Shown one piece after another: positions 53,518-62,239 of a DNA stretch of 64,000 bases. The stretch covers positions 434,001 through 498,000 of the forward strand of contig CAWAPS010000032.1 of NCBI GenBank assembly GCA_963783945.1. Reading direction: 5' to 3'. The notes beneath the pieces were generated by a model. That model was not told the origin of the DNA. It did not search any database and was given only the letters and a program-made list of their open reading frames with translations. Position 1 is the stretch's first letter, and each line of letters starts with the position of its first letter. Position numbers and translations under genes: made by a program. This stretch comes from CAWAPS01 sp963783945. GTDB lineage: Bacteria; Actinomycetota; Acidimicrobiia; Acidimicrobiales; Palsa-688.

Positions 53518-53545
53518 ACCACCCGGCCGGACGACGCCTGGTGGT
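53518..53545. terminator. Weak hairpin between convergent genes
   Basis: ACCACC at 53518 pairs with GGTGGT ending at 53545 around a GC-rich 16-base loop, preceded by AAA and followed by CTT. It lies between the flavin reductase and PAP2 stops. Confidence 0.3.
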
Positions 53546-53546
53546 C

Positions 53547-54488
53547 TTACCCGGTCCGTCCCTGCTTCGGCTGATCAACTGAGAAAGCGACCGGCGGTTG
53601 TTCCTGACCGGACTCGACCGCCCGCTGAGCTTGCTCGGCCGGGGCACCGAAGCGGAGCAGACGCCCACCGAAGGCGATCGAACAGACGGCGAACCAGGTC
53701 CAGCCGAACGCCAATCCAGCCAGCACGTCAGTGAACCAGTGCACTCCGAGGAAAACCCGGCTGGCGGCGATGCCGACCGCGAGCGCCACGGCAATCGCGG
53801 CGAACGTCGCCCGGGCCCTCGAAGAGCGGCCGATGCCCGCGAGAAGGGCGAACGCGGCGAAGCTGGCCGCCGAGGCGGCCGCGTGACCCGAGGGAAAGGA
53901 TGGACCGCTGAAGTTCGTGAGCCGGTCGATGTCGGGGCGAGTGCGATCGACGATCCATTTGATCAGGTCGACGACGGCGAATTGACCACCGACGGTCAGG
54001 AGAAGGAAGCCGATCACAGCCAGCAGCCGCTCCCGCCTGGCAACGGCGAGGCAAACCACCCCGGCGAAGGGCGCGAGGAAGACGGCACCTCCCAGCACCG
54101 ACAAGTCCCGCAGGAGCCGGGTGGATTCCGGGGTGGCGTGGGCGGCGGCAAAGCGAGCCGCGCCCAGGTCGAAGCGGGCGAAGCCGATGTCGGTGCGGAT
54201 CATCCAAAGAAGCAGTCCCAGGGCGGCGACGCCAGCGACCAGGACCACCAATGCCGCGGTGAGCGCCAAGCCGGTGGCGGAGTTCGGGTCCAGACGCGAG
54301 GTGGCGAGAGCGGCCAGCCGCGGGTGGCGGTGGACCTCGGCTCGGATGTGGTCCGGTTTGACCCTCGGCGCCAGCTGGAACACGCTCCAGCGGCGGGCGG
54401 CCAGCCAGACGACCGTTGCCGCGACAACCATGAGGGCGGCAGTGATCCCGATGATCAGCATCCGTCCACCCGACGGCTTCCAGGGCAC
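53547..54488 (-). CDS. PAP2-family phosphatase, membrane
   Basis: A 313-residue membrane phosphatase with the three PAP2 motifs in order: KWIVDRTRP, FPSGHA and SRVFLGVHWFTDVLAG. About six transmembrane segments with an N-terminal helix. Substrates in the family are phosphatidate, undecaprenyl pyrophosphate or similar lipids. GTG 54488 is used; ATG 54461 is the alternative. Last gene of an operon with YihY, a diacylglycerol kinase-like enzyme and another PAP2. Confidence 0.88.
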   Translation of the reverse strand: MPWKPSGGRMLIIGITAALMVVAATVVWLAARRWSVFQLAPRVKPDHIRAEVHRHPRLAALATSRLDPNSATGLALTAALVVLVAGVAALGLLLWMIRTDIGFARFDLGAARFAAAHATPESTRLLRDLSVLGGAVFLAPFAGVVCLAVARRERLLAVIGFLLLTVGGQFAVVDLIKWIVDRTRPDIDRLTNFSGPSFPSGHAAASAASFAAFALLAGIGRSSRARATFAAIAVALAVGIAASRVFLGVHWFTDVLAGLAFGWTWFAVCSIAFGGRLLRFGAPAEQAQRAVESGQEQPPVAFSVDQPKQGRTG

Positions 54489-54513
54489 GTCTCGACCGCC
54501 CTGCCGGTTCCGC

Positions 54514-55497
54514 TCATGACGGTACCGATACAGATGACGGGACCGGTACCGATGTCTGATCCGCGTCCGGCTCTGACTCGGCAACCTTCTCGGCGTCCTG
54601 GGGCGCCGGCTCCCCGGTTCGGACTGACTCGAGCTGGGCCGCGACCGCCGCTCCGAGCAACAGCGCTATGGCCGACAGGAGACACCAAATCAGAAGGGCG
54701 ATGAGACCGGCGAGTGGGCCGTAGGTCTGACCAAACGACGAGCTGAACCGGTAGAACACGCCCAGGCCGACCGTGACGATCGCCCACAGGAGCACCGACA
54801 CCCCCGCCCCGAGCGACAGCCAGGACAGCCGGGGTTGCCGGCGGCGCGGCGACCACCGGAACAGGAGCGTCACAGCCACGGCAATCAAGGCCAGGCCTAG
54901 GGGCCAGCGTCCGATGGCCCATGCGGTGTTGAGCGCCCGATTGCTGGTGTGGAGGATCTCCCGGCCGAACGCGAGGCAGCCGAAGGCCAGAGCGATGAAC
55001 GTTCCGGCACTGACAGCGAACGCCAGCGCCAACCCGTATTTCTGCACGGTTGGTCGGTCCCGCTCGACCCCGTAGAGCCGGTTGAGGCCGCGTTCGAGCT
55101 GTCCCATCACCGTGGTCCCAGTCACGAGACACCCCGCCAAACCGAACACCAGGGCGCTATACCGGTGCTCGAGCGCGGTGGCGTGGGCCTGGATGACGGC
55201 GCTGGTGAGGACCTGGCCCGCCGATCCGGGTACGGCTCGCCTGATGGTGGCGACCACCATGGTGCCGATCGTCCCCTTGTCGAACAGGCTGGCCAGCCCG
55301 ACCAGGCCGATCACACCCTGAACGGCCAGGAGGGTCGTCATGAAGGCGATCGAGCGGGCGTGGCTGAAGCCGTCGGCCACCCGCATCCGCATGAACGCGT
55401 CCTTGAGGAGCCGGCGCTTCCCGACGCGCGACAGCGTCGTCCACGCGTCGTCGCCCGACAGGTCGAAAGTCTCGGGCACCAGGCTGGCTGTACTCAC
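54514..55497 (-). CDS. YihY/BrkB-family membrane protein
   Basis: A 327-residue protein with about six hydrophobic helices and the YihY/BrkB pattern: ARSIAFMTTLLAVQGVIGLV, ERGLNRLYGVERDRP, YGPLAGLIALLIWCLLSAI. The C-terminus (about 35 residues) is acidic and hydrophilic. The family's biochemical role is unsettled (once called RNase BN). Its GTG lies within TAGTG shared with the stop of the kinase gene, so the two are translationally coupled. Confidence 0.9.
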   Translation of the reverse strand: MSTASLVPETFDLSGDDAWTTLSRVGKRRLLKDAFMRMRVADGFSHARSIAFMTTLLAVQGVIGLVGLASLFDKGTIGTMVVATIRRAVPGSAGQVLTSAVIQAHATALEHRYSALVFGLAGCLVTGTTVMGQLERGLNRLYGVERDRPTVQKYGLALAFAVSAGTFIALAFGCLAFGREILHTSNRALNTAWAIGRWPLGLALIAVAVTLLFRWSPRRRQPRLSWLSLGAGVSVLLWAIVTVGLGVFYRFSSSFGQTYGPLAGLIALLIWCLLSAIALLLGAAVAAQLESVRTGEPAPQDAEKVAESEPDADQTSVPVPSSVSVPS

Positions 55498-56381
55498 TAC
55501 CGGCCTGCCTCTGGGACACACACCGTGACGGCGCCTGCTTCGACGGCGGCGCACAGGTGCTTCGTCGCCTGCCTGGCGCCGCCGTCGAGTTCGTAGGCGA
55601 TAGGTCGGTGGAGTTTGACCGCGATGCTGTGCCCCCGGCTCTTGTGGACGAATCGTGACCGGTCTGCTCTACCCGCGGCCAGTGCGGTCAGGACCCTTGC
55701 CCAGTGGATCGGGCTGCTGGCTGTTACCACCGCAATCTCAAGAAGCCCGTCGTCCGGTTCGGCTGCGGCAAAGACGGTGAACTTGCCGGTGATGGTGCCA
55801 AAGTTGCCGAACAGGAGACAGCTGGCCCGGCCGTCGAACCAGGTCTTACCGTCGATCTCGATCTGCATCTTCACCGGCTTCGAGTGCACGGCCCGGGCAC
55901 CGCCCCACACATAGGCGAGTCGACCGAGGCGATCCTTGAGGGCCCGGGTGGTGTCCTGCATCAGGGCCGCGTCGAACCCGGCGCCCGCCATGACCGCGAA
56001 GCGCTCTCCGTTGAGCACCCCCACGTCCAGCGGGCGCCGGACCCCATCCAGGGCGACGTCCACGGCCCCCGGTAGGTCCATCGGCAGACCGAGGTTGGTG
56101 GCCAGGAGATTGGCCGTACCGGCCGGCAGGATAGCCATCGTGACATTGGATCCGGCCAGTGCGTCGATGCAGCGCTGCACCGTGCCGTCGCCCCCCCACA
56201 CCAGCAAGATGTCCGCTCCCTCATTGACCGCCCGGCGCGCCACAGCCGGCGCCTTGCGGCTCTTGGCGACTTCGTACCAGATCGGGTCCGTGAAGCCGCG
56301 ATCAGCTAGAAGGCGCCGAAGCTCTCCCAGACCACCGCCGAATGATTTCTTCTTATGGGCCACGACGGCGATCGACGTCAC
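55497..56381 (-). CDS. Diacylglycerol/lipid kinase family protein
   Basis: A 294-residue DAGK-catalytic-domain protein. Seen: the nucleotide-loop motif LLVWGGDGTVQRCIDAL, LPAGTANLLATNLGLP, and GAGFDAALMQDT. These enzymes phosphorylate diacylglycerol or related lipids. The GTG start is inside GTGA shared with the upstream PAP2 stop. With a PAP2 on each side it may form a phosphorylation/dephosphorylation cycle on a lipid (inference). Confidence 0.9.
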   Translation of the reverse strand: MTSIAVVAHKKKSFGGGLGELRRLLADRGFTDPIWYEVAKSRKAPAVARRAVNEGADILLVWGGDGTVQRCIDALAGSNVTMAILPAGTANLLATNLGLPMDLPGAVDVALDGVRRPLDVGVLNGERFAVMAGAGFDAALMQDTTRALKDRLGRLAYVWGGARAVHSKPVKMQIEIDGKTWFDGRASCLLFGNFGTITGKFTVFAAAEPDDGLLEIAVVTASSPIHWARVLTALAAGRADRSRFVHKSRGHSIAVKLHRPIAYELDGGARQATKHLCAAVEAGAVTVCVPEAGR

Positions 56382-57328
56382 GGCCCACCCCGGTTGGATC
56401 CCGCTAGGCTCCGGGGCGTTCCCGGGCGCGCCGGCCGTCCGACCCGGCTGCTCATCACCCGAATGACCAAGATGGCCGCCCACAGGGCGGCCGCGCCCAG
56501 GACGAACCCGGCGATGGTATCGATGGGGTGATGGTCGCCCCGATAGATCCTCGACAGCGCCACACAGACGATGAGTGCGAAGGCGACTATCCAGGCGACC
56601 AGGCGAACCAGGCGCCTCGAGGTCGCGACCATCACCAGCACCGCCATCCCTCCGTATAAGACCGTGGTGGCGGCGACATGGCCGGACGGCCAGCTGGAGG
56701 TGGACGGGGTGGAACCAAGATGCGCCACGGGTGGACGTGGGCGCTCGACGATGTAGTTGGTGACAAGAAACACCGTGAGTTCTATTGCCAGACCCGCGGC
56801 CAGCAGCCAGGCGACCCCGCCCCAGCGGCGCAGGAGTAGCGCCACAGTCACGACCGCCGCTACCGCGGCGATCCCGGCCGTGTCGGCGAGCAACGTGAAG
56901 TCTCCGCTGAGGCGGTTCGCGAGCGAATCCCGGCGCTGAGCAAACCATTGATTGACGCGCTCGTCCCAATGCCCCAGCCGGTCATAGGCACCGAAATGCA
57001 CCATCAGCAGGCCGAGACCGATCAGCACCGCAGCAAGGACAATTACGGATCCCACCAGGCAGACAAGCACGGCGAGCACCGGGGGCAGGTCCGCAAGCGC
57101 GGCCCGGAGCCGCCGAACAAGCCTCAGGCGCCCGGCAAGCGGCTCCAACACGGCCCGGTTTGGTGCCCGCGCCTCTGACTCGGGCTGACCGAAAACCCAA
57201 GCGACCAACTGACACCGTGGCGTGTGCCCGGCGTCTCTGCCAGCAGACGGCGTGTCGTCATCGCCAGCCCAGGTCGTGGACACCCATCCCCTCCCGTTCC
57301 CAAAAGTCATCTGGCTGATCCACGTCAT
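56378..57328 (-). CDS. PAP2-family phosphatase, membrane
   Basis: A roughly 316-residue PAP2 protein with motifs NYIVERPRPP, SWPSGHVAATTV and SRIYRGDHHPIDTIAG, and about six transmembrane helices after a hydrophilic N-terminus of some 70 residues. The start is uncertain: ATG 57328 keeps it clear of the divergent phospholipase gene. First gene of the PAP2-DAGK-YihY-PAP2 unit, coupled to the kinase by GTGA. Confidence 0.86.
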   Translation of the reverse strand: MTWISQMTFGNGRGWVSTTWAGDDDTPSAGRDAGHTPRCQLVAWVFGQPESEARAPNRAVLEPLAGRLRLVRRLRAALADLPPVLAVLVCLVGSVIVLAAVLIGLGLLMVHFGAYDRLGHWDERVNQWFAQRRDSLANRLSGDFTLLADTAGIAAVAAVVTVALLLRRWGGVAWLLAAGLAIELTVFLVTNYIVERPRPPVAHLGSTPSTSSWPSGHVAATTVLYGGMAVLVMVATSRRLVRLVAWIVAFALIVCVALSRIYRGDHHPIDTIAGFVLGAAALWAAILVIRVMSSRVGRPARPGTPRSLAGSNRGGP

Positions 57329-57440
57329 GAGATACCCGCCAGGACGACGGAGCAAACCGTCGCTCGGCCGTTGTTTGGCGGGCGACGCCGTCGGGAATAG
57401 TGGAAAGCGAGTGCGTGTGGGAGAAGATGGGTAAGCCCAG

Positions 57441-59021
57441 GTGATGCCTGCCGTCGATTGGTTTCTTCGGGCTTCGGAGCGCGGCAACGAAACCGAGCTT
57501 GATCGCCGCCACTGCAACGGCCTGGCCTGGACATCGGGCAATCAGGTGCGGGCGCTCGTCCACGGGGCCGAGTACTTCGCGTCGCTCGTGGCTGCGATAC
57601 AAGCGATGCGGGCCGGTGATGTGCTGCTGTTTACCGACTGGCGCGGCGATCCCGATCAACGCCTCGACGCTGAGGGCTCCCAGGTCGGGACCCTGCTGTG
57701 CGACGCGGCTGAAAGGGGTGTCGTCGTCCGGGGTCTTATCTGGCGCTCGCACCTGGATCGCTTCCAGTTTTCCGAGCGTGAGAATCGCCACCTCGGCGAG
57801 GAGATCAACGCTGCGGGAGGGTGCTGCCTGCTCGACATGCGGGTGCGGCCCGGCGGTTCGCAGCACCAGAAGTTCGTGGTGCTGCGCCACCCCGGCCGGC
57901 CACAGCTCGACTGTGCATTCGTCGGCGGGATCGACCTATGCCACAGCCGTCGCGATGACGCCAGCCACTGCGGTGATGCCCAGCCCCAGCCGATGGCGGA
58001 AGTGTACGGGCCTCGCCCGCCCTGGCACGACATCCAGCTCCAGCTGCGAGGTCCGGCGGTGGGCGACGTCGAGACCGTGTTCCGCGAACGGTGGGACGAC
58101 CCGTCCCCGCTTTCGCGCAATCCGATCCACCGGCTGCGGGATGTGCTGGACCGGGCCAGCTCTGCGTGGCGGCAACTGCCGCCCCGCACGCATGACCCCT
58201 CCCGGTGCGGGAGTCATGCGGTTCAGGTCCTGCGCACGTATCCCCCCCGGTTGCGGGCGCTTCCCTTCGCGCCTGAGGGGGAACGCAGTGTGGCCCGGGG
58301 CATCACCAAGGCGCTGGGCCGGGCCCGCCGCCTTGTGTACGTCGAAGACCAGTACCTGTGGTCGCGCCAAGCGGTCGCCCCCTACTGCCGGGCGCTGGAA
58401 GCCGAACCCGAACTCCTCCTGGTTGCAGTCGTGTCTCCCTACCCGGATCAGGACGGGCGCCTTTCTACCGCGCCCAACTTGATCGGACGCCTCGACGCCA
58501 TGAACGCCCTCGACGCAGCAGGCGGCGAACGGGTGGCGATCTACGGGCTGGAAAACGGCGCCGGGGTCCCCATCTACGTGCACGCCAAGCTGTGCATCAT
58601 CGACGACGAGTGGGCCAAAGTCGGTTCCGACAACATCAACCGCAGGTCCTGGACCCACGACTCCGAACTGGCGTGCGCCGTGGTCGACGAGTCCCCCGAA
58701 GGCCCCCCCGGTGACGGAGAGCGCCCATTTGGCCTCGACCTCCGCCTGCGACTGGCCCGGGAGCACCTCGAGCGGGCCGCCGGCGATGACGGCGACCTGG
58801 TGGACCCACGCTCGTTTTACGACGCCTTCGCTGAGGCGGCCGCCCGGCTGGAAGCCTGGCATCGGGGCTGCAGGCCAGGACCCCGTCCCCTTGGCCGGCT
58901 TCGGCCCGTCCCCCTACCTTGCCTGACACGTTGGAGCCGGCTGTGGTCCACCCCGCCCTATCGCATCCTGTACGACCCGGACGGACGGCACAGATCGTGG
59001 CGAAAGGCCGGCCGCTACTAG
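57441..59021 (+). CDS. Phospholipase D-superfamily protein
   Basis: A 526-residue PLD-type enzyme with two HKD motifs: HQKFVVLRH (about 141) followed by AFVGGID, and HAKLCIIDDEWAKVGSDNIN (about 380). No N-terminal transmembrane helices, unlike typical cardiolipin synthases, so soluble phosphodiesterase or transphosphatidylase activity is more likely. GTG-ATG tandem start. Divergent from the lipid operon with a short shared control region. Confidence 0.88.
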   Translation: MMPAVDWFLRASERGNETELDRRHCNGLAWTSGNQVRALVHGAEYFASLVAAIQAMRAGDVLLFTDWRGDPDQRLDAEGSQVGTLLCDAAERGVVVRGLIWRSHLDRFQFSERENRHLGEEINAAGGCCLLDMRVRPGGSQHQKFVVLRHPGRPQLDCAFVGGIDLCHSRRDDASHCGDAQPQPMAEVYGPRPPWHDIQLQLRGPAVGDVETVFRERWDDPSPLSRNPIHRLRDVLDRASSAWRQLPPRTHDPSRCGSHAVQVLRTYPPRLRALPFAPEGERSVARGITKALGRARRLVYVEDQYLWSRQAVAPYCRALEAEPELLLVAVVSPYPDQDGRLSTAPNLIGRLDAMNALDAAGGERVAIYGLENGAGVPIYVHAKLCIIDDEWAKVGSDNINRRSWTHDSELACAVVDESPEGPPGDGERPFGLDLRLRLAREHLERAAGDDGDLVDPRSFYDAFAEAAARLEAWHRGCRPGPRPLGRLRPVPLPCLTRWSRLWSTPPYRILYDPDGRHRSWRKAGRY

Positions 59022-59358
59022 GGTTCTGCTACAGCGTGGGACTTGCTGGTGTCAAACTTGCCCTCGCCCTGGTCAAGTGCAGGCCCGGTCAGCACTGTGG
59101 GCCGCAGGCCCGGTCGACGCTACGGGCCGCTACTGAGGCGGCCCCACGACGTTCGGGCGGAAGCAGCCGGCTCGCGGTTTGAGGATGAACGTCCTCCGTG
59201 GCTGCCAAACGCCGCGATCCTTGTATGGCGAGGCGTAGGTCATGGCAGGTCGATTTGGTTGAGGAGCCGTCGTTCGTTCGATGTGGCTGGCTAGATTGCT
59301 CCAGGGAGCTCATCCGCGGTTTGGGCATGCGGGCGCCTATTCATGGAGAGGAGTTGAT
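59022..59358. other. 337-bp gap without a recognised gene
   Basis: Between the phospholipase and the DUF6582-like gene. Only short frames without ribosome sites. The GGAGAGGAG of the next gene is at its right edge. Confidence 0.5.
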
Positions 59359-59718
59359 ATGTCGACCGACAAACAAAAGGAAGCGGCACGAAAGAACATT
59401 GAAAAGGCCCGCCTGATCCAGAGCGAGCGAGCTCACGGAGAAGACATTCCACGGAGCTCGACGGGCATGACTACGGCGGAGGAGGATCGCTTGGTCGACG
59501 AGGAGTTCGCCTTCCCTGAGGCCCGCAAGGAACCGATCACGGATGCCCCGCACGTTCGCAGTGCCATTGCTCGCTTTGACCAGGTCGAAGGGGTCAGCGA
59601 TGAGGAGCGCGACCGCGCTTGGCAGCGGATTCTGTCGGCAGCTAGAAAGTACGGTGTTCACGTCTCGGAGAGCGACTGGCGAGACCTCTTTGTCGGAGGC
59701 AAAGAGACGAAGAAGTAG
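59359..59718 (+). CDS. DUF6582-like small protein
   Basis: A 119-residue charged protein. The segment EFAFPEARKEPITDAPHVRS then AIARFDQVEGVSDEERDRAW and ARKYGVHVSESDW matches the small family I know as DUF6582, also found as a tail on other proteins. No enzymatic role is known. GGAGAGGAG lies 5 bases before the ATG, a strong start. No membrane segment. Confidence 0.75.
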   Translation: MSTDKQKEAARKNIEKARLIQSERAHGEDIPRSSTGMTTAEEDRLVDEEFAFPEARKEPITDAPHVRSAIARFDQVEGVSDEERDRAWQRILSAARKYGVHVSESDWRDLFVGGKETKK

Positions 59719-59782
59719 GTGAGTAAGTAACTAAGGTCAGATCCGCCCCGGCCGCCGCCGGTCAGGGCAAGGAGGTTCGACG

Positions 59783-60244
59783 GTGGTCGACGAGAGCGAA
59801 TTGGTCCGCGGCAAGAACGTCGTCGCCGTCATCGATTTCCGCGATACGACGATCTATTCGACAGATTCGACACCGGGCGATAGGCCCGATCACATCGTTG
59901 CTTCCGATCCGCGTGGCCACTTCCACAAGGTCCACCACCGCCGCGGTAATCCCCAGGGCACCTATGAAGATGACAGTCCGGAGTACTGGCGCGAGCTGAC
60001 CGAAGCGTTGTCCCCGGCCGGGGCGATTCTGTTATTGGGGCATGGCAAAGGCAAGGCAAATGCGTCTCACCTCTGGGTGGCCCACGTCGAGAAACACCGC
60101 AAGGATGTGGCCGCAAAGGTGGTGGCCGACGTGCGGGTCGACATCGATCACTTGGACGACGCCCAGGTACTACGGCTGGCCCAGTACTACTTCGCCGGCC
60201 CCCCCCTGCGGGACTTCGGGGACGGTCGTTGGGGAGAACCGTAA
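59783..60244 (+). CDS. Hypothetical protein, possibly release-factor-like (baeRF type)
   Basis: A 153-residue protein. Seen: an N-terminal strand VVAVIDFRDTTIYSTD and a later AILLLGHGKGKANASHLWVA segment, resembling domain 3 of eRF1-like (baeRF) proteins, with helices before and after. The match is by pattern only. GTG start with GGAGG 7 bases upstream. It follows the DUF6582-like gene by 64 bp and may be cotranscribed. Confidence 0.6.
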   Translation: MVDESELVRGKNVVAVIDFRDTTIYSTDSTPGDRPDHIVASDPRGHFHKVHHRRGNPQGTYEDDSPEYWRELTEALSPAGAILLLGHGKGKANASHLWVAHVEKHRKDVAAKVVADVRVDIDHLDDAQVLRLAQYYFAGPPLRDFGDGRWGEP

Positions 60245-60420
60245 CGCGACCGAGTGACCTCGCGGCGGCCGATGCTCAGACCCACGGAGTCGCAGCACGC
60301 CAAGCTGCCCCACGGCGTCAGGTCCGCCTTGCGAGCGAGAATGGCGGCGGTCACGTGACTCTATGTGGGTGCGTTCCGGCGCCTGAGGCCACGGTCGGGC
60401 CCGATCCGGCCAAAGCAGTT

Positions 60421-60512
60421 AGGGCCCGCCACGAAACAACTTGACGCAATTCTCTTGTAAACATGCATGTCGTGGCACAGGACTTGTTCCAAGTTGTTTC
60501 GTGGCGGGCCCT
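60421..60512. repeat. Perfect 23-bp inverted repeat, MITE-like or long hairpin
   Basis: The left arm (60421-60443, AGGGCCCGCCACGAAAC...) is the exact reverse complement of the right arm (60490-60512, ending CGTGGCGGGCCCT). The 46-base spacer holds an ACATGCATGT palindrome and no gene. The right arm reaches the stop codon of the GH12 gene. No transposase is in the window, so it could be a miniature element, the remnant of an insertion sequence, or a long transcript-end hairpin. Arm identity is direct; origin is inferred. Confidence 0.7.
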
Positions 60513-61480
60513 TAGCTCAGGTTAAATGTGAGGCCAGTCATGGGGAATGTCTCCGATCCGCTGGTCGAGGCGATCTCGACGCCGTACTCCAGCTGCGTCG
60601 GAACGTCCGACGACGACACGTACCCCTTTGACACGAGCCATTGGAATGCGGCAAGAATGTCCACCGACCCAGACGTGGTCTGGGAGCCTCGGAAGAACAT
60701 CAGCTCGGCGCCGTTCTTGTAGAAGCTGTACGGGACCCCGTCGAGCGTGAGGGTCTGAGTGGCGATGTCAGGCCAATACGCCTGGGAGCCCGCCCACTGG
60801 TTCCAGATCATGACCTCGATCGACCAGTTGTTCAGCCACAGGTCGTATCCGGCGTCCCACGATCCTGCCGACGGGTACGCCTCGGAGAAGGTCGAGGCGA
60901 TCGAGCCGAATTGGCTGATGGGCTCGGTCGACCGGGTGTTACGGCCGCCGACGTCGTACTCCGTGTCAGGATAGGTCTCCACCGCTCCAGCGTTGTTGGG
61001 CTGGTCGGAGACGGCATACCAGCTGGACTGGCTGCACACGTTGATCGTCTGCGGACCATGCGACGTGTTCCATGCGTCGTTGTTGACCCACCAGTTTTCG
61101 GGAGCGGGGGAGGGGTCAATGTTGATCGTTCCGCTGGCGGCGCCGGTCGAGAAGAACGGTTTAGTGCAGGTGCCCGAGGTTGGGACCGTGGTAGTGGTCG
61201 CGCCGGCCGGGACGGTCGTAGCCGTCGTCGTAGTCGTGGGCGCCAGGGTGGTCGTCGGACCTACCGTCGTGGTCGTGGTGGTCGGGTTCGGGGCGCAGGA
61301 CAGGATGATGCTGTGGGTCGCCCTGCCGCTCGTCGACAGCCGGTTCGGGCATGTGGCTGTCACGGTGTCCCCCGCCGACATGGACAGAGTGCTGCTACCT
61401 AGCGTCGCGGCGAAGGCCGACCCGCCTCCGATCAGCGCCAGAACCGCGGTCGCGGCTGCCGCCTTCTGCCACCGGGTCAC
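60512..61480 (-). CDS. Secreted GH12-like endoglucanase with Thr-rich linker
   Basis: A roughly 322-residue secreted protein. The signal peptide TRWQKAAAATAVLAL...SAFA is followed by a small N-terminal domain with two cysteines, a linker of almost only Thr/Pro/Val/Ala (about 65-105), and a C-terminal GH12-type beta-jelly roll: WWVNNDAWNT, GYDLWLNNWSIEVMIWNQW with the nucleophile Glu, and LEYGVEIAST with the acid/base region. Predicted to cut beta-1,4-glucans outside the cell. I use the GTG at 61480, which overlaps the stop of a 16-codon leader frame; an upstream GTG (61534) is possible. Confidence 0.82.
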   Translation of the reverse strand: MTRWQKAAAATAVLALIGGGSAFAATLGSSTLSMSAGDTVTATCPNRLSTSGRATHSIILSCAPNPTTTTTTVGPTTTLAPTTTTTATTVPAGATTTTVPTSGTCTKPFFSTGAASGTINIDPSPAPENWWVNNDAWNTSHGPQTINVCSQSSWYAVSDQPNNAGAVETYPDTEYDVGGRNTRSTEPISQFGSIASTFSEAYPSAGSWDAGYDLWLNNWSIEVMIWNQWAGSQAYWPDIATQTLTLDGVPYSFYKNGAELMFFRGSQTTSGSVDILAAFQWLVSKGYVSSSDVPTQLEYGVEIASTSGSETFPMTGLTFNLS

Positions 61481-61527
61481 AGGTACAACGCCATGCGGAC
61501 GAGAAACTGCCGTCGGCTCATGGGCAT
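61477..61527 (-). CDS. Short leader frame with twin-arginine-like motif
   Basis: A 16-codon frame encoding MPMSRRQFLVRMALYL, with AAAGGTG just upstream, ending with a TGA that overlaps the GH12 GTG. It may couple translation. The SRRQFL motif is that of a Tat signal, so one alternative is an original Tat signal broken by a frameshift. Confidence 0.35.
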   Translation of the reverse strand: MPMSRRQFLVRMALYL

Positions 61528-61592
61528 GGCACACCTTTCGGTTCCAGGAACGTGTCGGCGGGAATGCTAGATCTGTGAGTAAACCCGGGGGG

Positions 61593-61609
61593 AGATAACA
61601 GGGTTATCT
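61593..61609. promoter_or_regulatory. Inverted repeat upstream of the GH12 gene
   Basis: AGATAAC-AGG-GTTATCT, perfect 7-bp arms, about 66 bp before the leader/GH12 start. An operator candidate; the bound regulator is unknown. Confidence 0.4.
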
Positions 61610-61617
61610 GAGTCAGC

Positions 61618-61630
61618 GGCGGAATCCGCC
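61618..61630. terminator. Hairpin after the cupin gene
   Basis: GGCGGA-A-TCCGCC, 11 bp past the cupin stop codon on the minus strand. Short, with no T-run, so a weak terminator candidate. Confidence 0.3.
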
Positions 61631-61641
61631 GTCCCGGTCGG

Positions 61642-62196
61642 CTAGAACCAGGCCAACGCCTGCTTCGTGATGTCCGTAACATCTGCCGAAGTCGGTGTAC
61701 GTGAAGCACCAGAAACCCAAGCGGCCTTCTCGTCGAGCCGGCACACCGTGAGTTCGGCCCCTTCTCGAAACGGCGCCCTATGGATGATGCTTACGGTCCC
61801 CGGGAGCTGGTGGCTGTCGTGCAACTCGTTCGCCCTCTGAGCGTATTCATCGCCTTCCCTGAAGGTCTCAACCTCGGATGAGAGTTGGACGTAGTCCGTG
61901 GCTCGGGACTTCTCGTTAGAGGGTGAGTACCGTTCACGCAGGTACTTGGCGCCGGACGAGTCCTCTACGTAGCGGGCGTTCGTCAGTTCGCCAGCGATGA
62001 TCCTGGATACGAAGTCGTAGGGGTGGTCGTGGATCGGCGGCGTGCCGATACACCGATCAGGCGCCCAGACGTGAAGTCCGTATTCCCGATGCTCGTCGAG
62101 GCGAAGGGCAAGAAGCCCGATGTCTTGGTATCTCCAGGGGTATTCAAGGGCGTGCTCCAGGATGTTGCGAACAAGCACCTTGTCCAAGAATTCCAT
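61642..62196 (-). CDS. Cupin-fold protein, cysteine-dioxygenase-like pattern
   Basis: A 184-residue cupin. The metal-binding region reads PPIHDHPYDFVSRIIAGELT (an HxH followed by a Gly turn), with a later His-bearing strand (TVSIIHRAPF). Cupins of this layout bind iron, nickel or manganese and may oxidise small thiols or other ligands; no specific family can be given. GGAGGTGAAAG lies directly upstream of the ATG, a strong ribosome site. A 32-bp palindrome is further upstream. Confidence 0.65.
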   Translation of the reverse strand: MEFLDKVLVRNILEHALEYPWRYQDIGLLALRLDEHREYGLHVWAPDRCIGTPPIHDHPYDFVSRIIAGELTNARYVEDSSGAKYLRERYSPSNEKSRATDYVQLSSEVETFREGDEYAQRANELHDSHQLPGTVSIIHRAPFREGAELTVCRLDEKAAWVSGASRTPTSADVTDITKQALAWF

Positions 62197-62239
62197 CCGC
62201 TTTCACCTCCGTGCGGCTCAGGGGGTCGGAACGCCCGAT

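Noticed and set aside
56910..56945. A tRNA T-arm-like stretch (GGTTCGCGAGCGAATCCC)
   Set aside because: It lies within the PAP2 coding region and no cloverleaf can be drawn around it.
61110..61290. Tandem-repeat-like ACC/GGT-rich DNA
   Set aside because: It encodes the Thr-rich linker of the GH12 protein, so the repetition is explained by amino-acid composition.
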